29,815 bases of DNA from Chloroflexi bacterium TSY (GCA_019217005.1 JAHBNG010000156.1:1-29815); one strand, 5' to 3'. Shown: positions 1 to 9,288, numbered from the stretch's first letter. Notes: a model not told the origin generated them from the letters alone. Translations and numbers: made by a program.

Positions 1-86
1 AACTGTTTAGCCAGAATTCTCTCTCAAAACCTGAAATTTGGATCTACTGAGGCTTGAGAATCATGTATACTTGCCTTTATTAACGA

Positions 87-134
87 TTTGTTAACAAAGT
101 AAAGCCATCAATGTTAATTCTCCCCGCGTATACT
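87..134 (+). promoter_or_regulatory. Candidate promoter/operator of the sugar ABC operon
   Basis: A perfect 12-bp palindrome, TTTGTTAACAAA, lies at 87-98. A good -10 hexamer, TATACT, lies at 129-134, about ten bases before the first permease ATG at 145. No convincing Shine-Dalgarno sequence precedes that ATG, so the transcript may be leaderless or nearly so. No clear -35 box was found at the usual distance. The palindrome could bind a LacI-type sugar repressor, which is an inference from position and symmetry only. Confidence 0.3.
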
Positions 135-144
135 GAATAGACTT

Positions 145-1110
145 ATGAGCCAATCAACCCTCTCCGCCAGTCGTTCACAACCGACGACACTATCACCATC
201 TTTCAAACGATGGAAGAAAACAGTCTGGCCGACAATTGAAGGCTTACTCTACTTGGCTCCTACATTGTTGGGGTTGATGATATTTGTCTTTATTCCAATC
301 TTTACATCATTCCGACTCAGCCTGAACCGCGTCGCACCGTTTGGAAATCAGATGCGCTTTGTGGGTTTGGAGAATTATGCTAGGTTGTTAACAGATTCGG
401 ATTATTGGGAAAGTATACGCGTCACGTTGCTCTTTGTGCTGGGAACCGTTCCCGTTGGATTAGTTTTAGCAGTTGTCCTCGCTGTTGCTTTGGCCTATCC
501 ATTACGAAATTTGAGCTGGCTCCATCGCACTTTAATTTTTGTCCCCATTGTAATCAGCAGTGCCGTCACAGGGGTTTTATTTCGGTGGCTCTATCACCCA
601 GTGGTTGGATATATCAATTACTGGATGGTTCGCGCGGGGGCCTTCGAGAATATGCAATCCGCACCCAACTGGCTCTCCTCCAAAGATTGGGCATTATTCG
701 CTGTGATCGTTGCTGTTGTCTGGCGACAGCTTGGCTTCAACGTCATCATTGCGTTGGCTGGCGTCCAGAATATTGACAATAGCTACTATGAAGCAGCTAA
801 GGTGGATGGTGCGGGTGCTCTACGCCGCATCTGGCATATTACGATTCCTCTCTTGTCTCCAACTCTTTTCTTTTTGCTATTGATTAACGTCATTTTTAGT
901 TTCCAAGCGTTTGGCGAAATTGAGGTGCTGACACAAGGTGGGCCAGGGCGTGCCACCACAACAATGGTCTACGATATCTATTTTGATGCATTCATTGGCA
1001 CTCCCATGCGCGGTTTGGCTTCGACCAAGGCGTATTTATTGGCGCTCATGGTGGTCATCATGTCGTACATCCAATTTGTGACAGCGAATCGGCGAGTGCA
1101 TTATCAATAA
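145..1110 (+). CDS. Sugar ABC transporter permease (MalF/UgpA type)
   Basis: Inner-membrane subunit of a carbohydrate ABC importer, 321 residues, with about six hydrophobic segments. The first follows a polar N-terminal leader at about residue 35 (YLAPTLLGLMIFVFIPIFTS). The EAA cytoplasmic loop that docks on the ATPase is visible near residue 215 as YYEAAKVDGAGALRRIWHI followed by PLLSPT, the classical signature of the family. The gene is followed after about 90 bp by the partner permease and then by the binding protein, a standard UgpA-UgpE-UgpB-like order. No ATPase gene lies in the window; such systems commonly share one encoded elsewhere. The substrate cannot be told from sequence. The ATG at 145 is chosen because it lies just downstream of a TATACT box. 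Confidence 0.92.
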   Translation: MSQSTLSASRSQPTTLSPSFKRWKKTVWPTIEGLLYLAPTLLGLMIFVFIPIFTSFRLSLNRVAPFGNQMRFVGLENYARLLTDSDYWESIRVTLLFVLGTVPVGLVLAVVLAVALAYPLRNLSWLHRTLIFVPIVISSAVTGVLFRWLYHPVVGYINYWMVRAGAFENMQSAPNWLSSKDWALFAVIVAVVWRQLGFNVIIALAGVQNIDNSYYEAAKVDGAGALRRIWHITIPLLSPTLFFLLLINVIFSFQAFGEIEVLTQGGPGRATTTMVYDIYFDAFIGTPMRGLASTKAYLLALMVVIMSYIQFVTANRRVHYQ

Positions 1111-1200
1111 GGCTCATCTACCACAAATGTATCCTGTTAGCGATACCCTTCCTCGCGAGAGGCGTTTTGCGCACATTTGGGAGATGAACGATCAATAAAC

Positions 1201-2076
1201 ATGGCAATCCAAAGCAGCGTTCAACCATCAATTCAGACAATAACCAAAGAGAAATTAACCGTTGGCGATATAGGTGTTCACATTCTTCTAATCGGGATCG
1301 GTCTGCTGGTTTCCATGCCCATCTTGATTGCGTTTTTCACCAGTTTCAAACCACCAACGCGGATTATTACTTTCCCCCCCACGCTTATTCCATCCATTTG
1401 GACCTTTGAGAATTACATTCTTGCCTGGGAAAGCACACCTTTTGGACGCTTTCTCTTAAACAGCATCGTGCAGTCAAGTCTGATTACGATTGGTCAGGTC
1501 TTATTTAGCCTGCTTGCAGCTTACGCGTTTGCTATCTTGGTTTTTCCGGGTCGCAATTTGATTTTCTATGTGGTTCTGGGAAGTCTAATGGTTCCCTTTG
1601 AATTGACCTTTATTCCTAATTTCGTCTTTGTCTCTGAATACGGCGGTGCAAATACCTATTGGGGATTGACCATTCCATTTTTAGCGAACGCATTTGGTGT
1701 CTTTATGCTGCGTCAGTTCTTCTTGACATTGCCAAAAGAGTTACACGATGCCGCCCAGATCGATGGTGCCGGGAATTGGCGTTATCTTTGGCAGATTGTC
1801 GTGCCGCTGAGTAAAGGATCCATCGGCGCCTTTGCGATCTTTGCCTTTTTGAGTGCGTGGAACCAGTATCTTTGGCCCCTGATTATGACCAGCATGGAAG
1901 AGATGCGCACACTCCAGATTGGTATTCGCTTTTTCATGTCCAATTTGGAACGTGGTGCGGACTGGGGTCCGGTCATGGCTGGCTCGATGATTGCACTAGG
2001 GCCAGCGTTGCTTGCCTTTTTGGTGGCTCAAAAGCAATTGGTTCAAGGCATTGCTATGACGGGATTGAAGGGATAG
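1201..2076 (+). CDS. Sugar ABC transporter permease (MalG/UgpE type)
   Basis: Second inner-membrane subunit of the same importer. The protein starts MAIQSSVQ and has a first membrane segment at about residues 25-45 (IGLLVSMPILIAFFTSF). Its EAA loop is present at about residues 180-200 as LHDAAQIDGAGNWRYLWQI followed by VVPLSKG. The ATG at 1201 is preferred; an in-frame TTG at 1177 would add eight residues and a weak purine run (GGGAG) lies between them. It follows the first permease by about 90 bp and precedes the binding protein by about 150 bp, so co-transcription is likely. The C-terminus ends QGIAMTGLKG, which is typical of full-length members. Confidence 0.92.
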   Translation: MAIQSSVQPSIQTITKEKLTVGDIGVHILLIGIGLLVSMPILIAFFTSFKPPTRIITFPPTLIPSIWTFENYILAWESTPFGRFLLNSIVQSSLITIGQVLFSLLAAYAFAILVFPGRNLIFYVVLGSLMVPFELTFIPNFVFVSEYGGANTYWGLTIPFLANAFGVFMLRQFFLTLPKELHDAAQIDGAGNWRYLWQIVVPLSKGSIGAFAIFAFLSAWNQYLWPLIMTSMEEMRTLQIGIRFFMSNLERGADWGPVMAGSMIALGPALLAFLVAQKQLVQGIAMTGLKG

Positions 2077-2228
2077 CTTTTCTCAGATGATTCGGACACT
2101 TTTCGATCCATTGAAACTTCAGTTGGTGTTCTGAATGGAAGTGATGCTATCTATCTAGACAGTTTAAACTACGAGTTACGCAGACAACAGAATCTTTCTA
2201 TCCAAACCATTACTTATGAGGAGAAAAT

Positions 2229-4067
2229 ATGAAGAAGAGCCTAAACTTGATTGGATTTCTTGTCGTACTGGCAATGATCCTGGCGGCTTGTCCCGCTCCT
2301 GGTGCCCCATCTGCTGGGCCAGAAGCGACAGAACCTGCACAGGAAGCAGCCGATTCTGGCGATAGTTCGGGAGAGGCAAAGATTGCCCTGGAATTTTGGC
2401 ACGCAATGGGCGGCAATTTGGGCGAATTGGTGGATGAGCTCACCGCACGCTTTAACGCAAGTCAAACCAAGATTGAAGTTGTGGCTACCTATCAGGGAAG
2501 TTATGACGATACTTATAATGCGTTCCTCGCCTCGATGGAAAGCGGCAGCACGCCCAATATTATCCAGAATTTTGACATTGCGTCGCAGACCATGTTTGAT
2601 ACCGGTGTTCTCTTGCCCGCACACCAGTTGATGGCCGCTGATGGCTTCGATGCGGCCATCTTCGTGCCAGCCGTCCGCGATTACTATTCGGACGAACAGG
2701 GCATGGTGGCGATGGCTTTTAATAGCAGCACACCTTTGCTCTATTACAATAAGGCTGTCTTTGAAGAAGCTGGTATCGAAGGGATCGACGGCAGTCTGAG
2801 TTTCAGCGAATTCCGGGCTCTTTGTGATGAAATTTTGGCGGCGGTTGATATTCCATTCTGTTTCACCTTCGGTCAGGTCGGTTGGTATTTCGAGCAAACA
2901 CTCGCCAATAGCGGTGGTCTTTATTTCGACAACGATAATGGGCGAACGGGTCGTGCAACCGAAGCTGTCTTCAATCAGGGTGCCGGTGTCGAAGTATTCG
3001 AATTCTATACAGGTTTGATCCAGGATGAATATGCCCCCAATCTCGGCAGCACTTGGACTGAAACGGACAGCACCTTCACGACTGGACAAGCCGCCATTAT
3101 GATCGATTCCACTTCTGATGTTTCTATCATTCAGAACAGTGAATTTGAGGTAGGCACCGCCTTTATTCCTCATGCAGATAGCAGTGAACGAAATGGTGTG
3201 ATCATTGGTGGTGCAGCTCTCTGGCTCATCGATTCTGGCGATGCTGATACAAATGCTGCCTCTTGGGAGTTCATGAAATTTATGGCGCAAGGTCCGCAAC
3301 AAATCACTTGGCACACTGGTTCTGGTTATTTCCCTGTGCGGACAGATATTTCAGATGATGCAGAGCTTCAGGAGTTCTGGGCGGAAAATCCAAACTTTGT
3401 GACCGCCATCGAACAGCTTTCCACGACGAACACAATGATCGACGGCAATCTCAACTATGCCGTACTTGGTGGTCGTGCAGGTCCATTCCCGGCCATCCGA
3501 CGCCTGGACGAAATTAATCAGGCTGTTGATCTTGTGTTTTCCAATGGTGAAGACAAGGTCTTCATTAAGGACACAATTAATAGTGTAGCGAGTGTGTCTG
3601 TCGAGATAAATGGTCAGCAATATCTAATGTCTGTACCAATTACCATTGATATCGATTCAAGATTACCTCTTTCTAGTAGTCTTGCCTCTGTCAGCAGCGC
3701 TACCATCGTGGGTCCTTGGGCAATAGAAATCGAAGGAGCAAGTGAGTTCACAGAGAAAGTCGAGATGAGTGTTCCTGGTCTGTTTGGTAACACCCAAAAA
3801 GAGTATGAGCCAGCGATTGGGAACAAGATAGTGTTGGTTGAATTTTATGTAACAAATGTTGGAAAAATAAACAGAAATCTTTACGGGAGCGATGCAGAAG
3901 GTATTGATGCCACTGGTCGTTTCTTTCAAGAGACAGATCTGCATTGTCCAGATTTGAATCCTGGTGAGAACGGGAAGTGTTTGATGGTCTTTGAAGTGGA
4001 ACAGAAAGTGGATATAGTTGGTTTGGCTCTAGAGCTAATCGAGCGGAAAGAATTAGCGATTCCCTAG
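2229..4067 (+). CDS. Chimeric sugar-binding lipoprotein with DUF4352-like tail
   Basis: Extracellular solute-binding protein of the importer, fused to foreign sequence. The start is secure: GAGGAG lies five bases before the ATG. Residues 1-21 form a lipoprotein signal with lipobox LAAC. Residues about 45-425 are a UgpB-like family 1 binding protein (EFWHAMGGNLGELVDELT near the start, GGRAGPFPAIRRL at the end). At residue 426 the sequence switches to the left end of the 7.5-kb repeat. The remaining 186 residues, including GNKIVLVEFYVTNVG and LNPGENGKCLMVFEVE, resemble a DUF4352 immunoglobulin-like domain found on secreted proteins. The binding protein has therefore probably lost its last 25-40 residues. 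The same tail occurs alone at 22380. Whether the chimera binds sugar is unknown. The stop depends on two C residues (CCCTAG) missing from the other copy. Confidence 0.85.
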   Translation: MKKSLNLIGFLVVLAMILAACPAPGAPSAGPEATEPAQEAADSGDSSGEAKIALEFWHAMGGNLGELVDELTARFNASQTKIEVVATYQGSYDDTYNAFLASMESGSTPNIIQNFDIASQTMFDTGVLLPAHQLMAADGFDAAIFVPAVRDYYSDEQGMVAMAFNSSTPLLYYNKAVFEEAGIEGIDGSLSFSEFRALCDEILAAVDIPFCFTFGQVGWYFEQTLANSGGLYFDNDNGRTGRATEAVFNQGAGVEVFEFYTGLIQDEYAPNLGSTWTETDSTFTTGQAAIMIDSTSDVSIIQNSEFEVGTAFIPHADSSERNGVIIGGAALWLIDSGDADTNAASWEFMKFMAQGPQQITWHTGSGYFPVRTDISDDAELQEFWAENPNFVTAIEQLSTTNTMIDGNLNYAVLGGRAGPFPAIRRLDEINQAVDLVFSNGEDKVFIKDTINSVASVSVEINGQQYLMSVPITIDIDSRLPLSSSLASVSSATIVGPWAIEIEGASEFTEKVEMSVPGLFGNTQKEYEPAIGNKIVLVEFYVTNVGKINRNLYGSDAEGIDATGRFFQETDLHCPDLNPGENGKCLMVFEVEQKVDIVGLALELIERKELAIP

Positions 4068-4767
4068 CGTGTGGCGGAAAAAAATAAGAAAATCGATAGG
4101 GACGGTCTCGCGTCAATCGCGAGACGCGAGAGACGCGACCCCCCAGCCAGGTGGAGATCCTCTGTGCAATGTTTTCTGATTACAAGACAGAAAAATCTGC
4201 AAACAGACGCAGAATCCCCATAGGGGACTGAACCCTCTCGGTGTCCGGCTGTGCCAGCCGGTGGGGAGGGGGGGGGCTGGGCATCCCTATCCCATTTTGA
4301 GCTAGACCGGCGGGTAGTGAACTTTCCCTGAAGCAAAAAATGAAAATCAACACTTAAAATCAAAAAAAGAAGTAGACTGAGCTACAACCAGAAACATCGA
4401 GGGACCGAACAAAGCGGCAACAGGCGACTGTTGGTTTATGTGTGCTGTCTCTCTGTTCGGGGCTGGGGGTGCTGGATTGCTGGAGTCGTCGCCTTCACTT
4501 CCCCTAAATATGAGGCAGGGGTCCCCAGCGGGCGCAAAATAGTGCGATTGTTTACCACGTGCTAATGTCCCACAAAGGTAAGATACAGAGTCGTGGGGAC
4601 CCCTGTTCAACTCGCCGGACAAGCCCTTGTCCCGCCCCGCCGGTCCTCCCTTAAGATGCCGCGGCGGTATGTCGAGAATGCACGAGTAGCTAATGAGGGA
4701 GTCTTTTAGAATCGGCTCTATAAAAAGTCAACCCCAAACGTGACTAACTGAAAAGCAATCTTGCGAG
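4068..4767. other. Non-coding stretch with several hairpins
   Basis: No convincing gene is seen in this 700-bp stretch. It contains a perfect 8-bp stem GTCTCGCG/CGCGAGAC at 4105-4125, a 7-bp stem CCGGCTG/CAGCCGG at 4245-4261, and a nested structure at 4405-4460. The latter has a stem CAACAG/CTGTTG with a GCGA tetraloop, enclosed by CCGAACA/TGTTCGG. None is followed by a proper U-run, so they are not ordinary terminators. The corresponding region at 22940-23540 keeps all of them, while G and C runs around them differ in length. A piece of about 55 bp near 4690-4745 is absent from the right copy. Confidence 0.5.
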
Positions 4768-5103
4768 ATGTGCGGTAAGGAGATCCAGACCAGGCCGCGC
4801 GCGGGTAAGACCCGGCTATATTGCTCTCCCGCATGTAAGCAAGCCGCCTACATGAAAAAGCGTAGAGCGAAGGTAGAGCCAAGGGATCAAGGCCGCTCAG
4901 TTGGTAACGGTCAGGGGTCGCGCGGAGCGGTCCCGATATGCGCGGTAGCGGACTGTGACAACGAAGTACAGCCGGGCAAACGTGGATTGTGGCGTATGTA
5001 CTGCTCCGATAGAGGCAAAGAGAGGGCCAAACGCATAGCCCGCGCGGAGCGTAAGAGACGTATCCCCTCATTTAATCCTAAGCCGGAACAACCCGAAACG
5101 TGA
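4768..5103 (+). CDS. Small zinc-binding protein, left copy
   Basis: A basic protein of about 111 residues with two cysteine clusters: CEMCGKE followed by YCSPACKQAAYMKKRR near the N-terminus, and CAVADCDNEVQPGKRG followed by MYCSDRGKERAKR in the second half. Each cluster is a C-x2-4-C plus C-x0-3-C arrangement expected to hold one zinc ion, with an Arg/Lys-rich stretch after it, as in small nucleic-acid-binding zinc ribbons of mobile elements. In this copy the natural start seen at 23544 (ATGACTTGCGAG) is disrupted by an indel, so translation could only begin at ATG 4768, inside the first cysteine cluster. No Shine-Dalgarno is visible. The exact family is not recognised. Confidence 0.6.
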   Translation: MCGKEIQTRPRAGKTRLYCSPACKQAAYMKKRRAKVEPRDQGRSVGNGQGSRGAVPICAVADCDNEVQPGKRGLWRMYCSDRGKERAKRIARAERKRRIPSFNPKPEQPET

Positions 5104-5151
5104 CTAACCGATGAGCTATTTTACTGGCGCAAGGGCCGGGGGGTTGTCCAT

Positions 5152-5292
5152 ATGGGGGTAAATCGTAACGTTACGTTTTGTGGTAGAGACACTCAAGGAA
5201 TGGACACAGTTAGTAACGTTGAGGGGTTGAAAGTTTGTCAGAGATGCGAGCATACCAGAGATAATCAAACTATGTATTTGAGCCTCGGATAA
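5152..5292 (+). CDS. Possible 46-residue protein with a CxxC pair, left copy
   Basis: A short open frame starting MGVNRNVTFCGRD and ending MYLSLG, with CQRCEH in the middle. It lies about 50 bp after the zinc-binding protein gene and is kept unchanged in the right copy (23940-24080). Another in-frame ATG lies at 5200. No ribosome-binding site is clear and no family is recognised; it may equally be a chance frame or a remnant of a larger gene. Confidence 0.25.
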   Translation: MGVNRNVTFCGRDTQGMDTVSNVEGLKVCQRCEHTRDNQTMYLSLG

Positions 5293-5311
5293 ATGGACTT
5301 TTGCTTAAAGA

Positions 5312-5440
5312 GTGGATATACTAAGTGAATGGAAACGATCTGGACTGCCCCAAAGAGCAGCAAACGAGGCGTGCGGGGTCGCTGATGCAGCTACTAGGAA
5401 ATATCTTACTCAAGGACACCTCTGGTATTTCCCAATCCCG
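5312..5440 (+). pseudogene. Fragment of a DNA methyltransferase, left copy
   Basis: The first 40 or so codons read EWKRSGLPQRAANEACGV, then AATRKYLTQGHLWYFP. This block matches the conserved stretch found upstream of the catalytic domain in phage-type site-specific DNA methyltransferases, where the pattern is roughly W..TG.P...TNEACGV.NAATRKYFT..HLWYFPPP. The catalytic DPPY and FxGxG motifs are absent. After about 5440 the frame loses similarity and runs into the leader of the nuclease gene. It is therefore an internal fragment with both ends missing, and is not expected to be functional. Confidence 0.6.
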
Positions 5441-5534
5441 CAATGGACGACTACGCTACAGGTAGTTGGTCAATTTGACAGCGAGGCCCCCATCAGTCCC
5501 GTGCGCGTGAGGCGCTACAAAACAGAAGGAACCC

Positions 5535-6539
5535 ATGAACCACAGAATCAAGTACAGCCTGCTTCTCTCCGCAGTGGCGCTGTTGGCCTTCCTACCTTTT
5601 TCGCTGCAATCCCAAAGCGAACTCACGCTTGAAAGCCTCGCCAAACAGTTAACAGCGCTTACCGGTCGGGTTGATGCCATTGAGCAACGCATTACATCAT
5701 TGGTAGATAATCCATCACCACCGACACAGAATCCTCTCGGCCAGCCAGCACAAGTGAGCCACATTGTGGATGGAGACACGATAGAGGTGGCGATCAACGG
5801 GATACCCTATCGCATCCGTTATCTCCTGATCGATACCCCCGAACGAGGCGACAACTACTTTGAGGAAGCGAACGAGGCCAATCGCCAACTCGTGGGCGGC
5901 AAGACCGTGTATTTGCAGAAAGACGTGAGCGAGACCGATCGTTATGGTCGGCTGCTTCGCTACATTTACCTTGAGGACGGCACGTTTGTCAACGCTGAAC
6001 TGGTCCGCCGCGGGCTGGCTCGGCTCTCCACATATCCGCCAGATGTGAGCAAGGAAGCCGAGATTCGCGCCGCGCAGCAACAGGCGGTCGCGGCACAAGC
6101 AGGGATCTGGTCAAGACCCGCTGGCCCTGTGGCCAGCCAAAACGCCAATCTCCGCAGTGGTCCTGGAACGAACTATGCGATTGTTGATCGTCTACAAAGG
6201 AGTCAAGCCCTGCGTGTCGTCGCGCGGAATGCAGTGGGGGATTGGTATCAATTGGAGAACGGCGCCTGGATTGCGGCCTTCCTGGTTGACAATGCACCCG
6301 ATTCTCTGCCTATTAGAGAGCCAACCAAGCCCCAGCCGACACCAACAGAGCCAACCAAGCCCCAGCCGACACCAACAGAGCTACGAGGGAATTGCCATCC
6401 CTCCTATCCCACCGTCTGCATCCCGCCACCTCCGCCCGATTTGGATTGCAGCGAAATTCCCTATCGGCGGTTCCAAGTGAGCGGCTCGGATCCACATCGC
6501 TTTGATGGTAATAAGGATGGAATTGGGTGTGAGCGGTGA
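5535..6539 (+). CDS. Secreted thermonuclease with SH3b and Excalibur domains, left copy
   Basis: A 334-residue extracellular nuclease. The start is supported by AGAAGGA seven bases upstream. Residues 1-27 form a signal peptide ([20 protein letters not shown]). A short coiled stretch follows at 30-57, then a staphylococcal-nuclease (TNase/SNc) domain at about 72-192 starting [12 protein letters not shown]. Catalytic residues are recognisable: Arg in [13 protein letters not shown], the Asp and Glu of DTPE, and Arg in DRYGRLLRY. An SH3b domain lies at about 200-252 ([17 protein letters not shown]). A linker has a tandem [10 protein letters not shown] repeat, encoded by two exact 30-bp units at 6318-6377. 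An Excalibur calcium-binding motif closes the protein ([12 protein letters not shown]). Such proteins degrade nucleic acids outside the cell. It appears intact and gives the same protein as the copy at 24322. Confidence 0.9.
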   Translation: MNHRIKYSLLLSAVALLAFLPFSLQSQSELTLESLAKQLTALTGRVDAIEQRITSLVDNPSPPTQNPLGQPAQVSHIVDGDTIEVAINGIPYRIRYLLIDTPERGDNYFEEANEANRQLVGGKTVYLQKDVSETDRYGRLLRYIYLEDGTFVNAELVRRGLARLSTYPPDVSKEAEIRAAQQQAVAAQAGIWSRPAGPVASQNANLRSGPGTNYAIVDRLQRSQALRVVARNAVGDWYQLENGAWIAAFLVDNAPDSLPIREPTKPQPTPTEPTKPQPTPTELRGNCHPSYPTVCIPPPPPDLDCSEIPYRRFQVSGSDPHRFDGNKDGIGCER

Positions 6540-6783
6540 CAACCGTAAAACACACAGCCCCACCCAGGTCAGTCGGCTTTTCGACTTTCTAATTGACGTT
6601 GGGATCTTCACTTCCCGCTGTCAATTCATCACTATTGTACTGCCTTTCGGCTTCCTTCCCAACTGCTGAAATTTTTCTATCGTTACACCTCCCATTCGGC
6701 TTACTGTGCCTCGGGCTTTGGCTTGATTACAACACCCCTGATCTCTTGCCGAGCTTGCCAACGTTCATACAAAATGGTGTGGT

Positions 6784-7407
6784 TGGCCGCCTCAAACACA
6801 GCACTTTTGTGAACCTTTTGGCGGATCGGCGGCGGTACTCATTAACAGAGAGCCGTCACCTGTTGAAACCTACAACGACCTGGACGGCGGTGTCGTCAAT
6901 TTCTTTCGGGTCCTGCGCGAGCAGAAAGAGGCACTCATTGAGGCAATTGGTTTAACGCCCTTCTCGAAGAAAGAATACGAACAAGCTCTCAATTACTCCG
7001 ATCCGACAGTAAGCGACTTGGAACGCGCGCGACGGTTCTATGTCTGCGCGCGACAAACCCGCACCGGTCTGGCACAGAAAGGGAGTTCAGGGCGTTGGGC
7101 CCATTGTCTTCTGACCAGCCGGGCCGGGATGGCTGGTGCAGTTTCCCGCTGGCTGGGGAGTGTAGAAGCCCTGCCAGAGATTGCACAGCGGCTCTTGCGG
7201 GTCCAATTTGAACACGCACCGGCGCTTGAAGTGATTAACCGTTATAATAGCCCTGAAACGCTCTTCTACTGCGATCCACCCTATCCCCACGGCGCGCGGG
7301 GGGACAGCAATGCCTATGCTCATGAACTGACGGACGAGCAGCATCGTGAACTGGCCGAAGTGCTACATCACGTTGAAGGCAAAGTCGCACTCTCCAGTTA
7401 TCACTAG
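6784..7407 (+). pseudogene. Dam-type (D12 class) adenine methyltransferase, truncated, left copy
   Basis: The frame through position 6811 reads CEPFGGSAAVLINREPS, the SAM-binding motif I of D12-class N6-adenine methyltransferases, then VETYNDLDGGVVNFFRVLRE. It continues to LFYCDPPYPH, the catalytic DPPY motif, and VALSSYH. At 7404 the gene is cut by the 1.7-kb block and stops at once (TAG 7405-7407), losing the C-terminal target-recognition end. At the 5' side an extra base near 6780 (GTGGTTGG against GTGTTGG in the right copy) breaks the frame, so no start codon is attached. The right copy has the intact 5' frame but lacks one A at about 25701. Neither copy is whole. Confidence 0.8.
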
Positions 7408-8867
7408 TGAACCGTGCGGGGCTGGGCGTGATCGCCGCCTTGCGGCGAACTGGTGAGATTGAGCATTTCATATCGAGCCGATACCTAGCGGACCTGGCCG
7501 GAATTTCGCGGGATAGTGCCCAACGTGCCCTCCGGTTTCTATGCCCCCAATTGATGACCGCATACCAGCGGGGCCGCGAGCGCGACCTACTTAAGGCGCG
7601 TGAACTGTTGGCCCAAGTGGAGCAATTCACAGACGGGGCCGCGGCGCTAAAATTACTGACGGGGAAACAGCGGGCGACCGTAGCCGATAGAATGCGCCGG
7701 CATGAAAGCAAGAATCTGTTGGCCGAGGTTGTGATGTACTGTGCCGATCGAGTCGCCAACATCGAGCGCGAATTGACCAGGGTGAACAGCATGATCGCCC
7801 GCGGGGAGTGTGTGCCGCTCTTGGAATCCATCGCCCGCGGCGGCGGGCCATATGCCAACACCTACCGGCTCAATCTGGCCTATCTGGTGGACATTGAACC
7901 AAAGTGCGCGCAGCATCTGCCACAAAGTCTTAACGACGACGGCCCAGTCGAAACAGTTTTGTGGCAGATGCTGCGCGCACTTTACACCCTCTCTGAGAAT
8001 CTGCACGATGACGCTTTCCAACGCAACCGCCCAGACCCAGATAATGAACACGCGCGCCGACTGTTGGACTTGGCCCAAACCATAGGGGATGAGGGAGAGC
8101 GGCGGCGGCGCATTGTCGAACTGGCTGGCCGCGTCGATGTCCGGCTATTAGACAGCATCGGGCCAGCGGGCCCGTACATCATAGATGCGCTTGACCAACA
8201 GGATCACATATGAGAGCCTCGCGGCGGCTGTTGGGATGCATGTGGGTTCGATTCGGCGTACCATCGCGCGCATGGGGCCAAAGCTGGAAGCGATCGGCAT
8301 TGACCCCCTCGTTGCGATTTACACAGAAACAGGGTTTGACCAGGACCGGAAAGCACCCTACCGCAAAACAACCCTTTCTCTCTCTGAGGAATGGCGCGCG
8401 AATCTAACCACTACACGCCAACATATGACCACTGACGGAACTGTCGAAGCGCACAATTAGACATGCGCGGGAACGGTTGTTACGTCTCTCTTCTGAGAGG
8501 GCAGATCACAGCGGCTGAGGTTCTGGCCGACATTGACCGCATCGAGGCCGACTGTCAGAAGCTGCTAGACACCATCGACCCAAGGCAGGCGCTGGACCTG
8601 TCCGCAGACCTGGCCGAGGTCGAGAACAAACTCCCCGACATTCAGCCGATTCGTGATGAGGCGGTATGGGAGTACCTGTTACGACTTGCAATCCAGGGAG
8701 ACGCGCAGGGCGAGACTGCTGAGCGTCTGCTGGACCTGGCCCAACGTGACGCCCTGAATCACTCTGAGTCCGCAGAGCTTAGGGCGCTGGCTAATCGGCT
8801 TGGGATTCCGCATTGTTTCTCTGACATCAAGAATCCGGTAGACGTTGATCGGTTGGAGGATGCGTAG
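7404..8867 (+). pseudogene. Primase-polymerase C-terminal part, left copy
   Basis: This stretch corresponds to residues from about 405 to the end of the 894-residue primase-polymerase gene at 14568, starting at the shared CTAGTGAACC. The long open frame from GTG 7407 is lost at 8206, where CA is missing (ATCACATATG against ATCACACATATG). Two further 2-bp losses occur near 8443 and 8489. No catalytic domain is present. The frame remains readable piecewise to the common end EDA at TAG 8865-8867. Confidence 0.85.
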
Positions 8868-9112
8868 CTATGGCGTGAGATTCAGCCATTTTTGGACCGG
8901 TGTAACGCACCCAGATATGGGACCCATCCGCGCGGCGGGTGCGTACGACCAGACTATTGTGGCTGGTCAGGTTCAGCAGCGTCTTGATCGCTGTGACGGC
9001 ACTTCATCCCCCCTCATCGACGTCGATGACCAGACAGTCGATGCTTCTGGGGATCACCCCTAGTAGTGGTCGCTGATCGGGGGCGGCTGGGGGACTATTT
9101 AGATGCCGGCGG
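8868..9112 (-). pseudogene. Remnant of a second primase-polymerase gene, left copy
   Basis: On the minus strand this stretch encodes LVIDVDEGG, an in-frame TGA, then SAVTAIKTLLNL and RTRRADGSHIWVRY. It is the catalytic core of a primase-polymerase as described for 17253-17682. Here the N-terminal part is missing because the block ends at 9112. Confidence 0.6.
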
Positions 9113-9288
9113 GAGGCCGTTTACAGGAGTTGATCTTGCCTATCCCCAAGGATAACGAACACCGCAATAAAATAATCGCTGAAACAGAAAAAGTAATCCG
9201 AATGAGGTCAGAGGCTAGAGAAATGGCACGTCAAGTTACATTAGATGTAACTCCGATTAGACCGGAGTTTCCAGAGGAGGAGCTTTAA
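9109..9288 (+). pseudogene. C-terminal fragment of a type I restriction subunit (HsdS-like), left copy
   Basis: The frame reads GRLQELILPIPKDNEHRNKI, then ETEKVIRMRSEAREMARQ, ending EFPEEEL. This resembles the terminal helix and tail of type I specificity subunits or associated N6 methylases, which commonly end with LPIPKD...R..I..ET...I..R.EA. Everything before it is missing; the apparent start codon at 9103 belongs to the neighbouring block. The assignment to HsdS rather than HsdM is uncertain. Confidence 0.5.

Larger units (their letters stand above)
7404..9112 (+). repeat. 1.7-kb block, copy 1 of 3
   Basis: Shared with 15783-17497 and 26181-27868. The block starts at CTAGTGAACC and ends at CCGGCGG. 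In copy 2 it is part of an intact gene and its flanks continue naturally. In copies 1 and 3 it is wedged between a truncated Dam methylase and a specificity-subunit tail. Copies 1 and 3 share substitutions against copy 2 (for example T for C at 8140 and A for G at 8415), so they descend from one transfer that predates the long duplication. Confidence 0.95.

Noticed and set aside
2241..3314. Long open frame of 357 codons on the minus strand
   Set aside because: It lies opposite the binding-protein gene, whose frame has a signal peptide, lipobox and family motifs. The minus frame resembles no protein and is a codon-bias shadow.
8240..8265. tRNA-like GGGTTCGATTC
   Set aside because: The resemblance to a T-arm is isolated, lies inside primase coding sequence, and no acceptor or anticodon stem can be built.
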